Shown: one piece after another, positions 51,930-62,639 of the stretch | How the letters are laid out: every line of letters starts with the position of its first letter | How positions within the stretch are numbered: the first letter of the stretch is position 1 | NCBI GenBank assembly: GCA_945859605.1 | Contig: OX243822.1 | Location: 27,279,998 to 27,343,997, forward strand | Source: Lumbricus rubellus | Lineage: Eukaryota > Annelida > Clitellata > Crassiclitellata > Lumbricidae | Length of the DNA stretch: 64,000 nucleotides | Reading direction: 5' to 3' | Position numbers and translations under genes: made by a program | Notes under the pieces: generated by a model | What the model was told of the DNA's origin: nothing | Databases searched by the model: none | What the model saw: only the letters and a program-made list of their open reading frames with translations

Positions 51930-52515
51930 GGGCTTCTTCTCAATTCACTTTGTTAAACCGGGGGGGGGGGTACAATCAACGGCCAACACTGCAGAGATGT
52001 TTCCACTCATGGAAGGTCTTCTACCTGAAATTCGAGAACTCTGAATTTTACATTTTCCAGCAAGGTGGTATTCTAGCGTACACCGTACAGAGTTCAAGAA
52101 ACGGTTGCACTTCCGACGAATGAAACTCGACTTGACTTCATAACTCCTACACTATGCATGGCCCCCTAACAGCCCAGATCTGAATCCTGTCGATTAAAAA
52201 ATATGGGTATGCATGCAGGAAATGGTGTACAAAACGAAGGTCCGTGATGTTGAAGATCTTCGTAAGCGAAACGAGAAAGCTTGGAACGATCTTGAAGAGT
52301 GAATTTATTGACTATAGGCGGTGCGTGAATGGCGCAAGGGACTTAACGCATGCGTAGAAGCTAAAGGCAGACAGTTTGTGTACAAATTCATAATCTTTTT
52401 ACATTGCCTGCTATTTTGGCTATAATTTTCCAGAATTTCATTGACATTGCTTCAATATTGTTAAAATTATAACAATTTTTTAGGGGCTTTGTTTTTTATG
52501 CCTCACGGTGTGTAA
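51930..52515 (+). pseudogene. Tc1/mariner transposase fragment, plus strand
   Basis: Frames give RPTLQRCFHSWK, then FQQGGILAYT where an active enzyme has FQQDGAPAHT (the catalytic aspartate is glycine here), then WPPNSPDLNPVD, a stop, and EMVYKTKVRDVEDLRKR. A likely terminal sequence ATGCCTCACGGTGTGTAAT is at ~52498-52516. Only the C-terminal half survives, with stops. Confidence 0.7.
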
Positions 52516-52586
52516 TAATTAGGTCTATACCCTTCACCACTGCGCCGAACAAATGCATGTGTGTGTGTGGGCTTATATGCCTATGT

Positions 52587-52830
52587 AATGTATGTATGTA
52601 TGTATGTATGTATGTATGTATGTATGTATGTATGTATGTATGTATGTATGTATGTATGTATGTATGTATGTATGTATGTATGTATGTATGTATGTATGTA
52701 CGTACGTACGTACGTACGTACGTACGTATGTATGTATGTATGTATGTATGTATGTATGTATGTATGTATGTATGTATGTATGTATGTATGTATGTATGTA
52801 TGTATGTATGTATGCATGAATGTATGTAGT
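52587..52830. repeat. (TATG)n microsatellite with CGTA core
   Basis: About 60 tetramers. The centre (~52698-52728) is perfect CGTA, flanked on both sides by TATG. CGTA repeats are self-complementary and CpG-rich. Confidence 0.95.
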
Positions 52831-52876
52831 ATTTACGCCCCCCCTAACCAGAAATCCTGGATCCGCCCCTGTCTGC

Positions 52877-54154
52877 TACTGTAACATACCGTTAACATTG
52901 AACTTAATTCGTTAGCATATGTCAAAGTGATGCTCATAATTGCTGGCTTTATAGTTGCTGTTTAACGACATTGTGTCGTAACACAGTCTCGCCCTCCTCT
53001 TCCTTCCCGTTTGGAACTGGCACTACTAAATTTACCTGATTCAATTATAAGATGAATATTTCGCCTACAAATAAATTGTGTATTTTTTATGTGCACTTGT
53101 TATAGCGCCCCTTCAATGTCCAACTACTCAGAGGTGCTCCCGACTACAGCGCGGACACTGCATCGGAGTTTCACACCGAAGAGCTGAGCAATTGCGAGTG
53201 TTCGACTTGCTCAAGGTCCTTACACGGCGGCTTGAGGTGAATTCGAACCTGCAACCCTCCGGTAGCAAGGCAATGAACACACCCACTACGTCACCGCGCC
53301 CCACAAATTATATTAACAGCTCTCGTCGTTCTCAGTCGCTTAATGCTGAGGGGCGCTATATAAATTCTTAACATGAATGAGTGTTTAGTTCACAAAGCAT
53401 TGAACTCTGGTCGCTGAATTGACACCGCAATGTTTTACTTCTTCTTCTTCAGTCTTCTGCTGTTGAGAAGGTTTGTGACATGGACGATCTGGTGATCCTC
53501 TCCCACCGCCGCCCGACGTTTTACTTAGAAACCTTTTTAATACTCACAACTTCGATTATATAATGAGTTATGTTGCGTTGCCTCATTAGATCTCAAGGGG
53601 GCGATAACCTACATCTTCAATGAGTGGCAGACGCAAAACGACCTTGGAACTCGCAAGGTTAAACAAAACAATAAACAAAATTTATTCACCATTGTCAGAA
53701 ACAGATGACACTCACTTAGGTGCCATTGTCTTTTATGGACATTCCAAAAAGCTCTTTCGTCCATTCTACGCTTTAACCGGGGGTGCGAAATAGGGTCTTG
53801 TATAAGAGATGCTGGTTCAATCATGCAAGTCGACCATTAAATGGATGGATGGATAGATTTAAAGCATGGCGAAAATAGCTTGCGATAAAACAGGCCGCTG
53901 TCGTCAACAGGAATTTGCTTGGTTTTTATTAAGCTCTAGAACACCTTTAAAACGTGTTAAGAATACGCAATAAATTCAGCAGACATTTAACTATTATCGT
54001 TTGTTTTATTAAATACGGTATAGGCTACATAATGTAATGGACCAACAAGAAGTCCGACGAGATAATGGAAAATGAAAGGACTGAGGCATATACTAAGAAT
54101 TTCAGGGATGACTATGGAAGCAAAGGAACGGTCGGGGTCTTGAACAAATCAGCA
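52877..54154. repeat. Module D, second copy, with a SINE
   Basis: Continues from 51190: CGCCCTCCTCTTCCTTCCCG (~52990), a SINE (53086-53308), GAAACCTTTTTAATACTCAC (~53530), a tRNA-like head (~53775), AACACCTTTAAAACGTGTTA (~53940) and a GAGGCATATACTAAGAATTT LINE mark. An ~80-base insertion at 53440-53520 starts with TTCTTCTTCTTC and duplicates the GTTTTACTT beside it. Confidence 0.65.
53086..53308 (-). repeat. Near full-length tRNA-derived SINE
   Basis: Minus strand: GGGGCGCGGTGACGTAGTGG (box A region), GCAGGTTCGAATTCACC (box B), GGACCTTGAGCAAGTCG, CGCAATTGCTCAGC, TCTTCGGTGTGAAACTCCGA, GAGCACCTCTGAG, then the tail GGGGCGCTATAACAAGTGCA. It is the best copy of the family. It sits at the same module position as 60146-60362, so it inserted before module duplication. 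Confidence 0.75.
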
Positions 54155-54416
54155 CATACAGGGTGGCTAAATAAAAATGTCCCACCGGATAAGATCCAAT
54201 ATCTTCCTAAATTACCAATTTTGCAAAGGAAATGAATTTCCAACAATCCCTGAAAGTTTCACCTAAAACTTTTCATGTTTGCCAATGACACATCGATTTA
54301 TACTTTCGATTCGTTTTTTTCTCGCTCACATTTCCGCATAAATATGAACGCCATTTGTTGATTTTCATGTCAAATATTATGTCTTTTCAGTACGACCTCA
54401 GAATTGCGTTTTACAG
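54155..54416 (+). repeat. Module E, second copy
   Basis: Starts ACAGGGTGGCTAAATAAAAA. Same order as 4595-4860 to GCGTTTTACAG. Confidence 0.6.
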
Positions 54417-54718
54417 CGAATTTCGTGAACATCGCGCTTTTTCCGTCAAACCAAACGACCACTTCCTGCCTCTCTTCCGACACCTGACCTACGTTACAAT
54501 GTCATGAGTACGTTTTCAGATAGCCTTCACTGTGCTCAGGCTCAGCGTTGCTGAAAGTATCACGCAAATGTACGTAAGTACATGTATACATAATGTAAGT
54601 CAAAGTAAAATGGATTTTAATTACTTAAGAAGTAGAAGAAAAAGACAACAGAACTGAAGATAAGTAATACACGAACGACTTGAGCTGAACCCGGGCGAAG
54701 CCGGGCACAAAAGCTAGT
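54417..54718 (+). mobile_element. Possible small Helitron
   Basis: Inserted between module E and the module B/C words that start TTATATACATGTAAGTCGA. The right end is a CCCGG-GCGAAG-CCGGG hairpin, ten bases, then CTAG followed by T. The 5' boundary is not clear and no TC start is proven. No coding capacity. Confidence 0.4.
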
Positions 54719-55014
54719 AATTATATACATGTAAGTCGAACAATGGATGGATGGATATAAAATTTGACGACAGCAGCTGCTAACGATATGCGGGTCGCCT
54801 AACAGCAATTTGGTTTTGCATTTTAGAGCTTTAACACCTTTAAAATATTGTGAGAAGTGCGATAAATTCAGCAGACGCGTTTTGCTGGTAATAGGCCACG
54901 TTCTATCTTGATTGCAAAGTTTATAGAACTTTTTAAAGGTGTCTTAGGTGTCTTACGCATTAATTTGTTGCGAAGCATAACCCAACAAGAAATCAGATGA
55001 GATGAGGGAAAAGT
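54719..55014. repeat. Module B/C end with dyad
   Basis: ATGGATGGATATAAAATTTG, AACACCTTTAAAATATTGTG (~54833), then TTTTTAAAGGTGTCTTAGGT (~54933) and GAAATCAGATGAGATGAGGG. Confidence 0.65.
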
Positions 55015-55345
55015 GACAGGACATAGGCAGACGCGAAGAATTTCAGGAATGGCAATGGAAACAAAAGGGACCAATGGGTTATAAAGCGTCAGCTGTCAAG
55101 CAACACTTAAAAACAAGGATGTCAAACGGCTTGGTCACATTATGAAGAAATGTGGAGAATGTTTGAAGGAAGAGATAATGCAAAGTACAACAGCTGGTGG
55201 AAGACCACGAACAACATGATTGAAAGCGCAATGTCTTGGACAGTTTTAACTTTGATTCAACTACTGAGGAGGACAGAGGAAAGATGAAAATGAAGACAGA
55301 CAGTTCAGGGTACAGTCAACCTTCGGATCGAAGGCGGTCAAAGAC
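55015..55345 (+). pseudogene. LINE 3' coding-end remnant
   Basis: In shifting frames: the LRIS-MAMETKGTN block, FGH region (ACGGCTTGGTCACATTATGA), KKCGECLKEEIM, then GRP-TT near GGTGGAAGACCACGAACAAC, then ESAMSWTVLTLI and LLRRTEER. It is collinear with 2440-2800 and better preserved at the end. Confidence 0.6.
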
Positions 55346-55434
55346 AAGACAAGAAGACCAGGACAACGCTAATTGTCAATCGACATATACTGTGGTACAA
55401 AACAACTGATACTCTAGCAGCGACGTGAAACGTT

Positions 55435-55690
55435 GACGATTGGATGGAACGGAAGTTTAAATTCAGCAACAGTCTCTCCAGAAGCTTCTCCTCTCTTCTT
55501 CTCAGCGCCCATGCTTTTGACCCATAAATCAGCACAGGTCTTATCATTGTCCTGCATATCTTTCCTTTGAGGAGAACCGTGATTTTAGGGTCACACAATA
55601 CATGCCGGATAGTTCCCTCCACTTCTGTCAGACAATTTTTTAATCCTGTGTTTGGCATCCTACTCGCATCCCCATTTTAGTATATGTATT
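55435..55690 (-). pseudogene. LINE RT C-terminal fragment, inverted
   Basis: The minus-strand frame (55338-55658) reads PNTGLKNCLTEVEGTIRHV, KITVLLKGKICRTMIRPVL, IYGSKAWALRRREEKL. Same arrangement as 2858-3115, opposed to the LINE tail beside it. Confidence 0.65.
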
Positions 55691-56880
55691 ATTGACCCAC
55701 GCGCCGAATTTAGTGAAGCTTTCTGAATGTGTCAAGAATTGTTTATTATTATTGCATAGCAACATCTTGCGACCACCAAGTAGGCCTGAAATCACAGCGT
55801 CGATATAAATGCAATTGCTTGTTATTAAAGCATCGTACGACAGCGTTTCAGAGGTGTCTAAGATGATCACTGTATTGCTGTTTAATGAAAACTCGTGACC
55901 GATCCTGTGCTACTATAACAGACCGTAAATATTGAACTTTCTTCGTTAGGAGGGTTCAAAATGATGCTCACAATTGCTGGCTATAGTTGCTGTATAACGA
56001 CACGGTGTCATAACAAAGTCTCGCCCTCCTCGTTCTTTCGGTTTGGGACTGGCACTGCTAAAATAGAGCTCGCTCTTTTGCTTCTCTTTCAAGATGAATA
56101 TCGCACCTTCAAATTGTGTATTTATATGTAATAGCTCTCGTCATTCTCTGTCGCATAGCATTAAGAGCGACACTGAATAGTCATATGAGAGGCGCCATAT
56201 AAATCTATAAATACGGAGTCCATAATAATAATTGTTCAAATATATATTTTGTTTTGCAAAGACGTTTACAGCTATTTACTGTTAAATTTTTGTATCATCA
56301 TGGTTGGACATGGAACGCCTCTGAGCAAATTTCCTCCAAGGGCGCTATATAAATTCTTGGAATGAATGAATAGTTCACAAAACATTGAACTCTGGTCGCT
56401 GAATGGCGTCAAAGTCAAACATGGACACCGCAATGTTTTCCTTAAACACCTTTTTAATACTCACAATATTGGTCTTATAATTAGTTGAGTCGCGTTGCCT
56501 CATTGTATAATGCAGATTCCAAAGGCAATACATCTTCAATGAGTGGAAGAGGCAAAACTACATGATGTACAATTGTACATGTGGAACTCGCATGGTTAAA
56601 CAAAACAATAGAAAAAATTTATTCGCAACTGTCAGAAACAGGTGACACCCACTTGGGTGCCATCGTCTTTCCCCCCTGACATTCCAAAAGGTTCTTTCGT
56701 CCGTTCTACGATTTAACTGGGTGCGCTGTAGGGTCTTGTGTAAGAGATGCCGGACTTTCAGCCGATGGTTCAACTCCCGACCACCGCATAAATTTTGTTT
56801 TTTTGCTGACCCTCGGCCGGGTACCACAGCTAGTAATCATACAAGTCGATCAATAGATGAATGGATGAATGGATTTAAAT
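55691..56880. repeat. Module D, third copy
   Basis: TTTCAGAGGTGTCTAAGATG (~55850), CTCGCCCTCCTCGTTCTTTC (~56020), L2 tail (56300-56375), AAACACCTTTTTAATACTCA (~56445) and a tRNA-like head (~56717-56800). Confidence 0.7.
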
Positions 56881-57240
56881 CTTGGCGGAAATAGCTTGCG
56901 ATAAAACAGCGTCAGATGGAATCGCTTTACAGGTGTACAAGACGACTATAATAGGCCTATGTCTTTGATATTGATGCCGCCATCGCCTACTTAGTGTGGC
57001 CGCTTAACGAGGTGTTATTAACTATTTTTTTAAATTGCATAGCGACACGACATCTTGCGGCCACCAAGCTCCGAGCTACACACACAAAAAATGTTTAGAA
57101 TACCATATCCGATTTTATCGTCTATTTGGATGCAGCTGATAAATATTATAGCATCGTATGAAAGCGTTTCAGAGGTGTACAAGACGATCACTGCACCAGT
57201 AACTGTTCAACGGGAAATAACTGTGGCCATGGGCGGAGTT
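56881..57240. repeat. Module I, third copy
   Basis: CGTCAGATGGAATCGCTTTA with CAGGTGTACAAGACGAC, then TTTCAGAGGTGTACAAGACG (~57168), then CATGGGCGGAGTTTGGCTAC. Confidence 0.65.
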
Positions 57241-57539
57241 TGGCTACCTTTTTTTTGGGGGGGGGGGGCGGGGAGGGGATAAATTATCAATGTCATGTCA
57301 TGTCAGTCACCGACGTCGCTGCGCGACTGTTGGTCACATGCATGGACCAGAGCTCTCCACTGCCTCCTATCGCGGGCAGCGGCGAGAAGATTATTAATGT
57401 TTCCTGAAAATTTTTTGCAATTCTACGAACATTCATGAAACATTGATAATTTATCCCTCGTACATTCTCTGAAATTTTTAAGAGTTTCATTTAGAATTGG
57501 CAAGTATATCGCCAAAACAAAAAGGGTATCAGTTCAATT
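57241..57539. other. G-run and unassigned insertion
   Basis: A T8-G12 stretch (~57249-57268), TGTCATGTCATGTCA, then ~230 bases with a 65-codon minus-strand frame of no known type. GGGACACCGTGTATATA at the right end resembles a mariner-type end. Confidence 0.35.
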
Positions 57540-58900
57540 GGGACACCGTGTATATACAGAAGCTAGTAAAGAAATGTCCATTATGGGTGAGCCCCAATTC
57601 CAGCCGACTTCATTTTTAGCTTTAACACTATTCAAAACCAGGCACTCAACATGAACTAACTTTAAACGACCGGTTATTTTATCAATAAAAAACGAATATC
57701 AATCAATTAATGTTATAGATCACAAAACATTGAACACTCTGATCGTTGAATAGCGTCAAACACGGACACTGCAGCGCCTTTCTTAGACACCTTTTTAATA
57801 GGTGCTTAATCGAGCCTATAATTTGTTTATTCCACACTCCATTGAGTTTAGACATGTCTCGAATGACCGATGTAGACGTAAAGCGGCCTTAGAACTCACA
57901 AGGTTACACACAAAACAAACTTTAGTAAAACTTGTACACTACTCATTTGGGTGACATAGTTTTTTAGTTGTATTCTAAAAGAACGCTTTCCCGGCATTTT
58001 TCGTCTCAACCGGGGTGCGCTGTACGGTTCAGTGGTGCGGTGCTGGACTCTCAGCCGAGAGGTCGATGGTTCAAATTACATCATGACAGAAATTTGGTTC
58101 AGAAGAGCTGCCCCTACTTGTGCATCAGCCAACTCAGCTACAATGTCGGTACACTGACGGTGAGAAGATGAGACGGCGAGGGGGAGGACTGATTACCTAC
58201 ATTCATATGCCGAGGCCAAGAACATAGAGTCCAGAAGAGGATCATTGCATCATCCATTGTTCAGTAGCGTCTTGTGGCCTACGTCAGATTGGAACAAGCG
58301 ACAACTATAATTATAGAGAGATAGAACTTCAATATTGAACTTCAAATTAAAAATATAATAACTCGAAACTGTATTATTTAAAACAGTTCCAGTCTATCGC
58401 GACGTCCAATGGTTGTCATGGCCGTTGACGTCACCCTCCTCATTTGTCAAGGTTAGGACTGGCACTACTGATAGCCGTAGTTTTATACTAGGCATGGATC
58501 CAGAGCTTAACGAACTCTTAAGGCAACAACGGCCTTCAATTGGCTTAGAGCCTTAGACAGAATTCAGCGTTAAACAGTTCAGACACGTCATATGGCAGAT
58601 TAACCGTAACAGCCAATAATGACAATATAAGTCGAACAATGGATGGATGGATATAACGTTTGACATCTAACAATAAATAGTAATTGCTTATTAAGTGATA
58701 TAGTATGCCTATAGGTAATTTCTGTCTAGGGTAACGGCCTCTGTTGTCACAGACCATGGTCAAATCGGATCCATCCAATTATAATAGTTACTGTCGTCTA
58801 CAATCTGCATCAATATGATTTGGCATTTCATAACACCTTTAAAATGTTCTCAGAAGATGCGATAAATAAAGCAGACGCATTTCGCTTGTAATCTTTCCGA
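57540..58900. repeat. Module B, third copy
   Basis: The cleanest copy: GAAATGTCCATTATGGGTGA, ACGACCGGTTATTTTATCAA, AGACACCTTTTTAATAGGTG (~57785), tRNA-like head with box B GGTTCAAATTAC (58011-58105), AACTTCAATATTGAACTTC, CACCCTCCTCATTTGTCAAG (~58430), a small insertion (~58660-58790) and AACACCTTTAAAATGTTCTC (~58828). Confidence 0.7.
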
Positions 58901-59200
58901 TGTAAAAGAGTTGCAAAGTTCATAGAAGTTTTTAAGGTGTCCAAGGTGTCTTACGCATTAATCTGTTGCAAAACATAATCCAGCAAGGTATCTGATGAAA
59001 ATTAATGAGGGAAAAGTGACAAGACATAGGCAGACGCTAAGAATTTCAGGGATGGCAATGGAAACAAAAGGAACCAATGGGTGTCTAGAGCGTCAGCTGT
59101 CAAGCAACACTAAAGACAAAAATGTTAAACTACTTTGGTCACATTAAGAAGAAATGTGGAGAATGTCTGAAGAAAGAGATAATGAATGGTTCAAATTGAT
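58901..59200 (+). pseudogene. Dyad right half and LINE 3' coding-end remnant
   Basis: TTTTTAAGGTGTCCAAGGTG (~58932), then the LRIS-GMAMETKGTN block and a GGTCACATTAAGAAG version of the FGH region. It ends like 50515. Confidence 0.55.
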
Positions 59201-60145
59201 TAGTTAACCTATATTACTGTAGTTGCAGTGTAACGACAATGCCTGACAAAGATCATTGTCGTCTCTTTATTGCTGCTCCTTTATCCAGACGATTGTGGGA
59301 TGGTTGAGTTGTTCTTTAGCGACACTGTGTCATAAAACTCATAATACAGACGATTAGCGACGCCCTCCTCCTTTATCCGACTTGGGACTGGCTCTGCCAG
59401 AGTGCGAGGAATTACAGAGTTTTATCCGGGTGTTTAGACGCATTTGTTGAACTCATAGCAATTGAAGAATGCGCTTTGTCTATAATAAGACGAACACTAT
59501 CATGCTTATGAGATAATTATGTTGAGGCCGCGAAGAACCGTTAACGTCCAATTTATCCTATGCATAGTCGAACTCTTAGAACCATACCTAAACTTAACGC
59601 ATGTGATGATTTTATAGCACTGGTTGAACGCGTTTTAAAGGTGTCTAAGACAATCACTTAATACTTTGAATTGTTAGGCAGTCAACGCCAACTTTAGCGA
59701 ACCGTTCTAAATGTGCCATGAACCACCGTTTATTAAGTGCATATAGCAATATCTTTCGGGGCTACCAAACGCCGAACTAGCCATTCGAAGGAGACCTAAT
59801 AAAGTGTTATTGTCGATTTTAATGCAATTGCTTATTATCATAGCATCGCACGTTATCTTTTCAGAGGTGTCTAAGGTGATGACCGTATCAGTAACTGTTT
59901 AACGAAAACTTGCGATCGATCCTGTGCTACTGTAACAGACCGTCAACATTGAACTTAATTCGTTAGCAGGGGTCAAAGTGATGCTCACAATTGCTGGCTA
60001 TCTAGAGTTGATGTTTAACAATATTGTGTCGTAACACAGTCTCGCCCTCCTCTTTCTCTCCCCGATTGGGACTGGCACTGAGCTGACTTTTTTGCTTCAA
60101 TTACATGTAAGATGAATATCGCACATTCAGATTGTGTATTTGTTA
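59201..60145. repeat. Block shared with 50516-50860, then module D
   Basis: CGCCCTCCTCCTTTATCCGA (~59360), TTTTAAAGGTGTCTAAGACA (~59635), TTTCAGAGGTGTCTAAGGTG (~59868), CTCGCCCTCCTCTTTCTCTC (~60040). No gene. Confidence 0.6.
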
Positions 60146-60362
60146 TGTGCACTTGTCATAGCGCCCCTTCAATCTCCCGCTACTCAGAGGCGCTCCCGAC
60201 TACAGCGCGGACATTGCATCGGAGTTTCACACCAAAGCGCTGAGCAATTGCGAGTGAAGGACTTGCTCAAGGTCATTACACGGCGGATTGAGGTGGATTC
60301 AAACCTGCAACCCTCCGGTAGCAAAGCAACGTACACACCGCCTACATCACAGCGCCCCGCAA
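60146..60362 (-). repeat. Near full-length tRNA-derived SINE
   Basis: Same family and same module position as 53086-53308. Box B is GCAGGTTTGAATCCACC on the minus strand, with GCGCTATGACAAGTGCACAT at the tail. Confidence 0.7.
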
Positions 60363-61022
60363 ATAATATTAACAGCTCCCGTCGTGCGCTTGATGCTGAG
60401 ACCGACTCTGAATAGTCACGCGAGAGGCGCTATATAAATAAGTAAATATGGTGTCTATATGGCTCAAATAGATATCTTATGTTTTCCACGGAAGTTTACG
60501 ACGGCCTAACCGCGATCGGCGCCTAGAAAAAACAATGATGACCGGAATTAGTAAATGTCGCGGACGGCCGTAAATTATTTGTGGAAGACAATCGTTTAAA
60601 AAGGTGTCTTAAACACATAGATCTACTAATAAGTAATTAAGTAAGTGAATAAATTATAGCCTTTATCATTCCATTTGAAAACGCACAATCAATAAATCAA
60701 GCAATCATATAAATTTACATAGCGCCCTTCAAGATAACTACTCAGAGGCGCCCACAATCCAGTCTGGTAAAAAAATAAAAGTCCTGAAAAGACTATTTAG
60801 AGAGAGCCAGTAGAGTCACGGGGAAGCGGAGAGCCGCAGGAAGGCCATTCCAGATAACTAATCGGAAATCGACAATAATGCAAAAATAAAACAATGGAAG
60901 TAATAAAAGAGCATAGTAACATACATGAAAATTAATGTAACACAAATGTTAATAAGTGCAATGCATTCTACTGTAGTAATAATCATTCATCGTATGGCGG
61001 AATATTTAAACAGTAGCGCCAC
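60363..61022. repeat. Module A-like part and unassigned DNA
   Basis: ACGCGAGAGGCGCTATATAA, AAAAAGGTGTCTTAAACACA (~60600), then ~60640-61010 with short-lived L2-like words (TACATAGCGCCCTTCAAGAT, CTCAGAGGCGCC). No gene. Confidence 0.5.
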
Positions 61023-61292
61023 CTAAGGGCGGATACAGAAACTTTGAACAGGGGGGGGGGCAAAAATTCTTGGCCTTGGGTCTGGAAAACAATTTATCTG
61101 GCGAAATGTTCTGGAAAATTATACCATTTCATCCGTCCAAAAAGTTGATGACCTTTTTCTAGTCATTGAGTCATAATCCTTGAAAATATATCAAATTATA
61201 AGCTTGTTGAAACCAAATGGGGGGGGGCACGATACATTGGCATTTCCAAATGGGGGGCGTGGCCGGATTGGCCCCCCCTGGATCTGCCCCTG
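61023..61292. mobile_element. hAT-like MITE
   Basis: Left end CTAAGGGCGGATACAG, right end inverted CAGGGGCAGATCCAG. GCGCCAC is duplicated at 61016-61022 and 61293-61299. Length 270, G-rich at the left and C-rich at the right. Confidence 0.6.
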
Positions 61293-61689
61293 GCGCCACA
61301 AATGCCCAACGTAGCCAATCGTCGTCAGTAGTTTAATATGTACATGTATCTGTAATAGGGTTGTGAGTGGAAGGCGCCCGTTGAGGGATGGATCGATGGT
61401 CACGTAAATGCGACAGATCGATCAGTGGCCATGTATACAGAGAAATAATTAACGTTCCATCTGCATGGGATTAATATCGAAGGGACATGAAGCCGACGGA
61501 AATTAGTGAATTGAAACAGGTCGTGGAAGTGTATTAGTAAATAGCCTACGTTTGATTATTATATGCAGAAAACATCTATTCAACGGGTGTCTTAAAACAC
61601 ATACGGATATTCACTCATCGTTTGGCGGAAGATTGAAGCAATAGCGCAACCTATGCAAAAAGTAGCCAAGCGTCGCTTAAAAACTAAAA
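61293..61689. repeat. Module A-like fragment
   Basis: TGGTCACGTAAATGCGACAG, TATATGCAGAAAACATCTAT, CAACGGGTGTCTTAAAACAC (~61580) and CATCGTTTGGCGGAAGATTG. Confidence 0.55.
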
Positions 61690-61951
61690 TATAATATAAT
61701 ATAACATAATATAATATAATATAATATAACATAATATAATATAATATAATATAATATAATATAATATAATATAATATAATATAATATAATATAATATAAT
61801 ATAATATAATATAATATAATATAATATAATATAATATAATATAATATAATACAATACAATATAATATAATATAATATAATATAATATAATATAATATAAT
61901 ATAATATAATATAATATAATATAATATAATATAATATAATATAATATAATT
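61690..61951. repeat. (ATAAT)n microsatellite
   Basis: About 52 pentamers with a few ACATA/ATACA variants. The 129- and 60-codon frames reading IILYY are artefacts. Confidence 0.97.
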
Positions 61952-62639
61952 ATGACATATTATGTCAATAAAGGCTGTCAATGGAGGGAGCGCGCTGAGA
62001 GATGGAGTATCACGTAAATGCGTTAGATGTAGGCCTATGGGTCAGTAGCCTAGCCTACTCAGTATATAGCTACGCGCACAGCATTGAGAAATGATAAAGG
62101 TTCCACCTGGGAGACTCTCAGACTGGGACTATAATCTCGAAGGGATATGAAGCCGACGAAAATTAGCGAATTGAGATATAGATTATAGTTGTGCGTGCAT
62201 CCGGGCCTTTTTTAAACTCATCTGGGGTCATTCCAGTTTGTTTTATTGACGATTGCCGTATCGAAAAACGAATTAATTTAACGATAAACAGAACTTACGA
62301 ACAGAAAAATGTGTTCTAAGAAAGATCTTTGCGAATGGAGTTATATGAATTTAGAGTTTTAGACGAACTTTTTGGGCGATTACGCCTGGGAATGATTATA
62401 TGGTGTCGATATTATAAGTATGACGACTAAAAACCGTTGAAATAACGAATGCAACATCCTCGCTCAGCGTCCGGATAGACGTCACAGCAGAACGGTGAAT
62501 GTTTTAGAGATTCTGACCGAAAGACTAAAAAGAAGGTCGTCAGAGAATTTAACTGATGAAGTTGTCGTCGGTGCTTCAGCTGTCAGCCAAAAAACTCCGG
62601 GAAAACGGACTTTTTCTCGACCCCCAGAAACCAGAATTT
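61952..62639. other. Module A trace, then unassigned DNA
   Basis: 61985-62170 repeats words of 61400-61510 (ATCACGTAAATGCG, GAAGGGATATGAAGCCGACG, AATTAGCGAATTGA), a ~650-base tandem echo across the microsatellite. 62180-62640 shows nothing recognisable. Confidence 0.45.

Larger units (their letters stand above)
51191..52871. mobile_element. Composite hAT-like insertion
   Basis: Ends CAGGCGCGGATCCAG and, inverted, CAGGGGCGGATCCAG. TCTGC occurs on both sides (51186-51190, 52872-52876). The intact module at ~59920 reads straight across. Length 1681. It contains a SINE, two opposed mariner fragments and a (GTAT)n tract. The termini look hAT-like, but the direct repeat I see is only 5 bases, so the superfamily is not certain. 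Confidence 0.6.

Noticed and set aside
52557..52884. Overlapping 75-107-codon frames
   Set aside because: TATG/CGTA microsatellite artefacts.
61592..61981. 129-codon frame of IILYY repeats
   Set aside because: Product of the ATAAT microsatellite on the minus strand.
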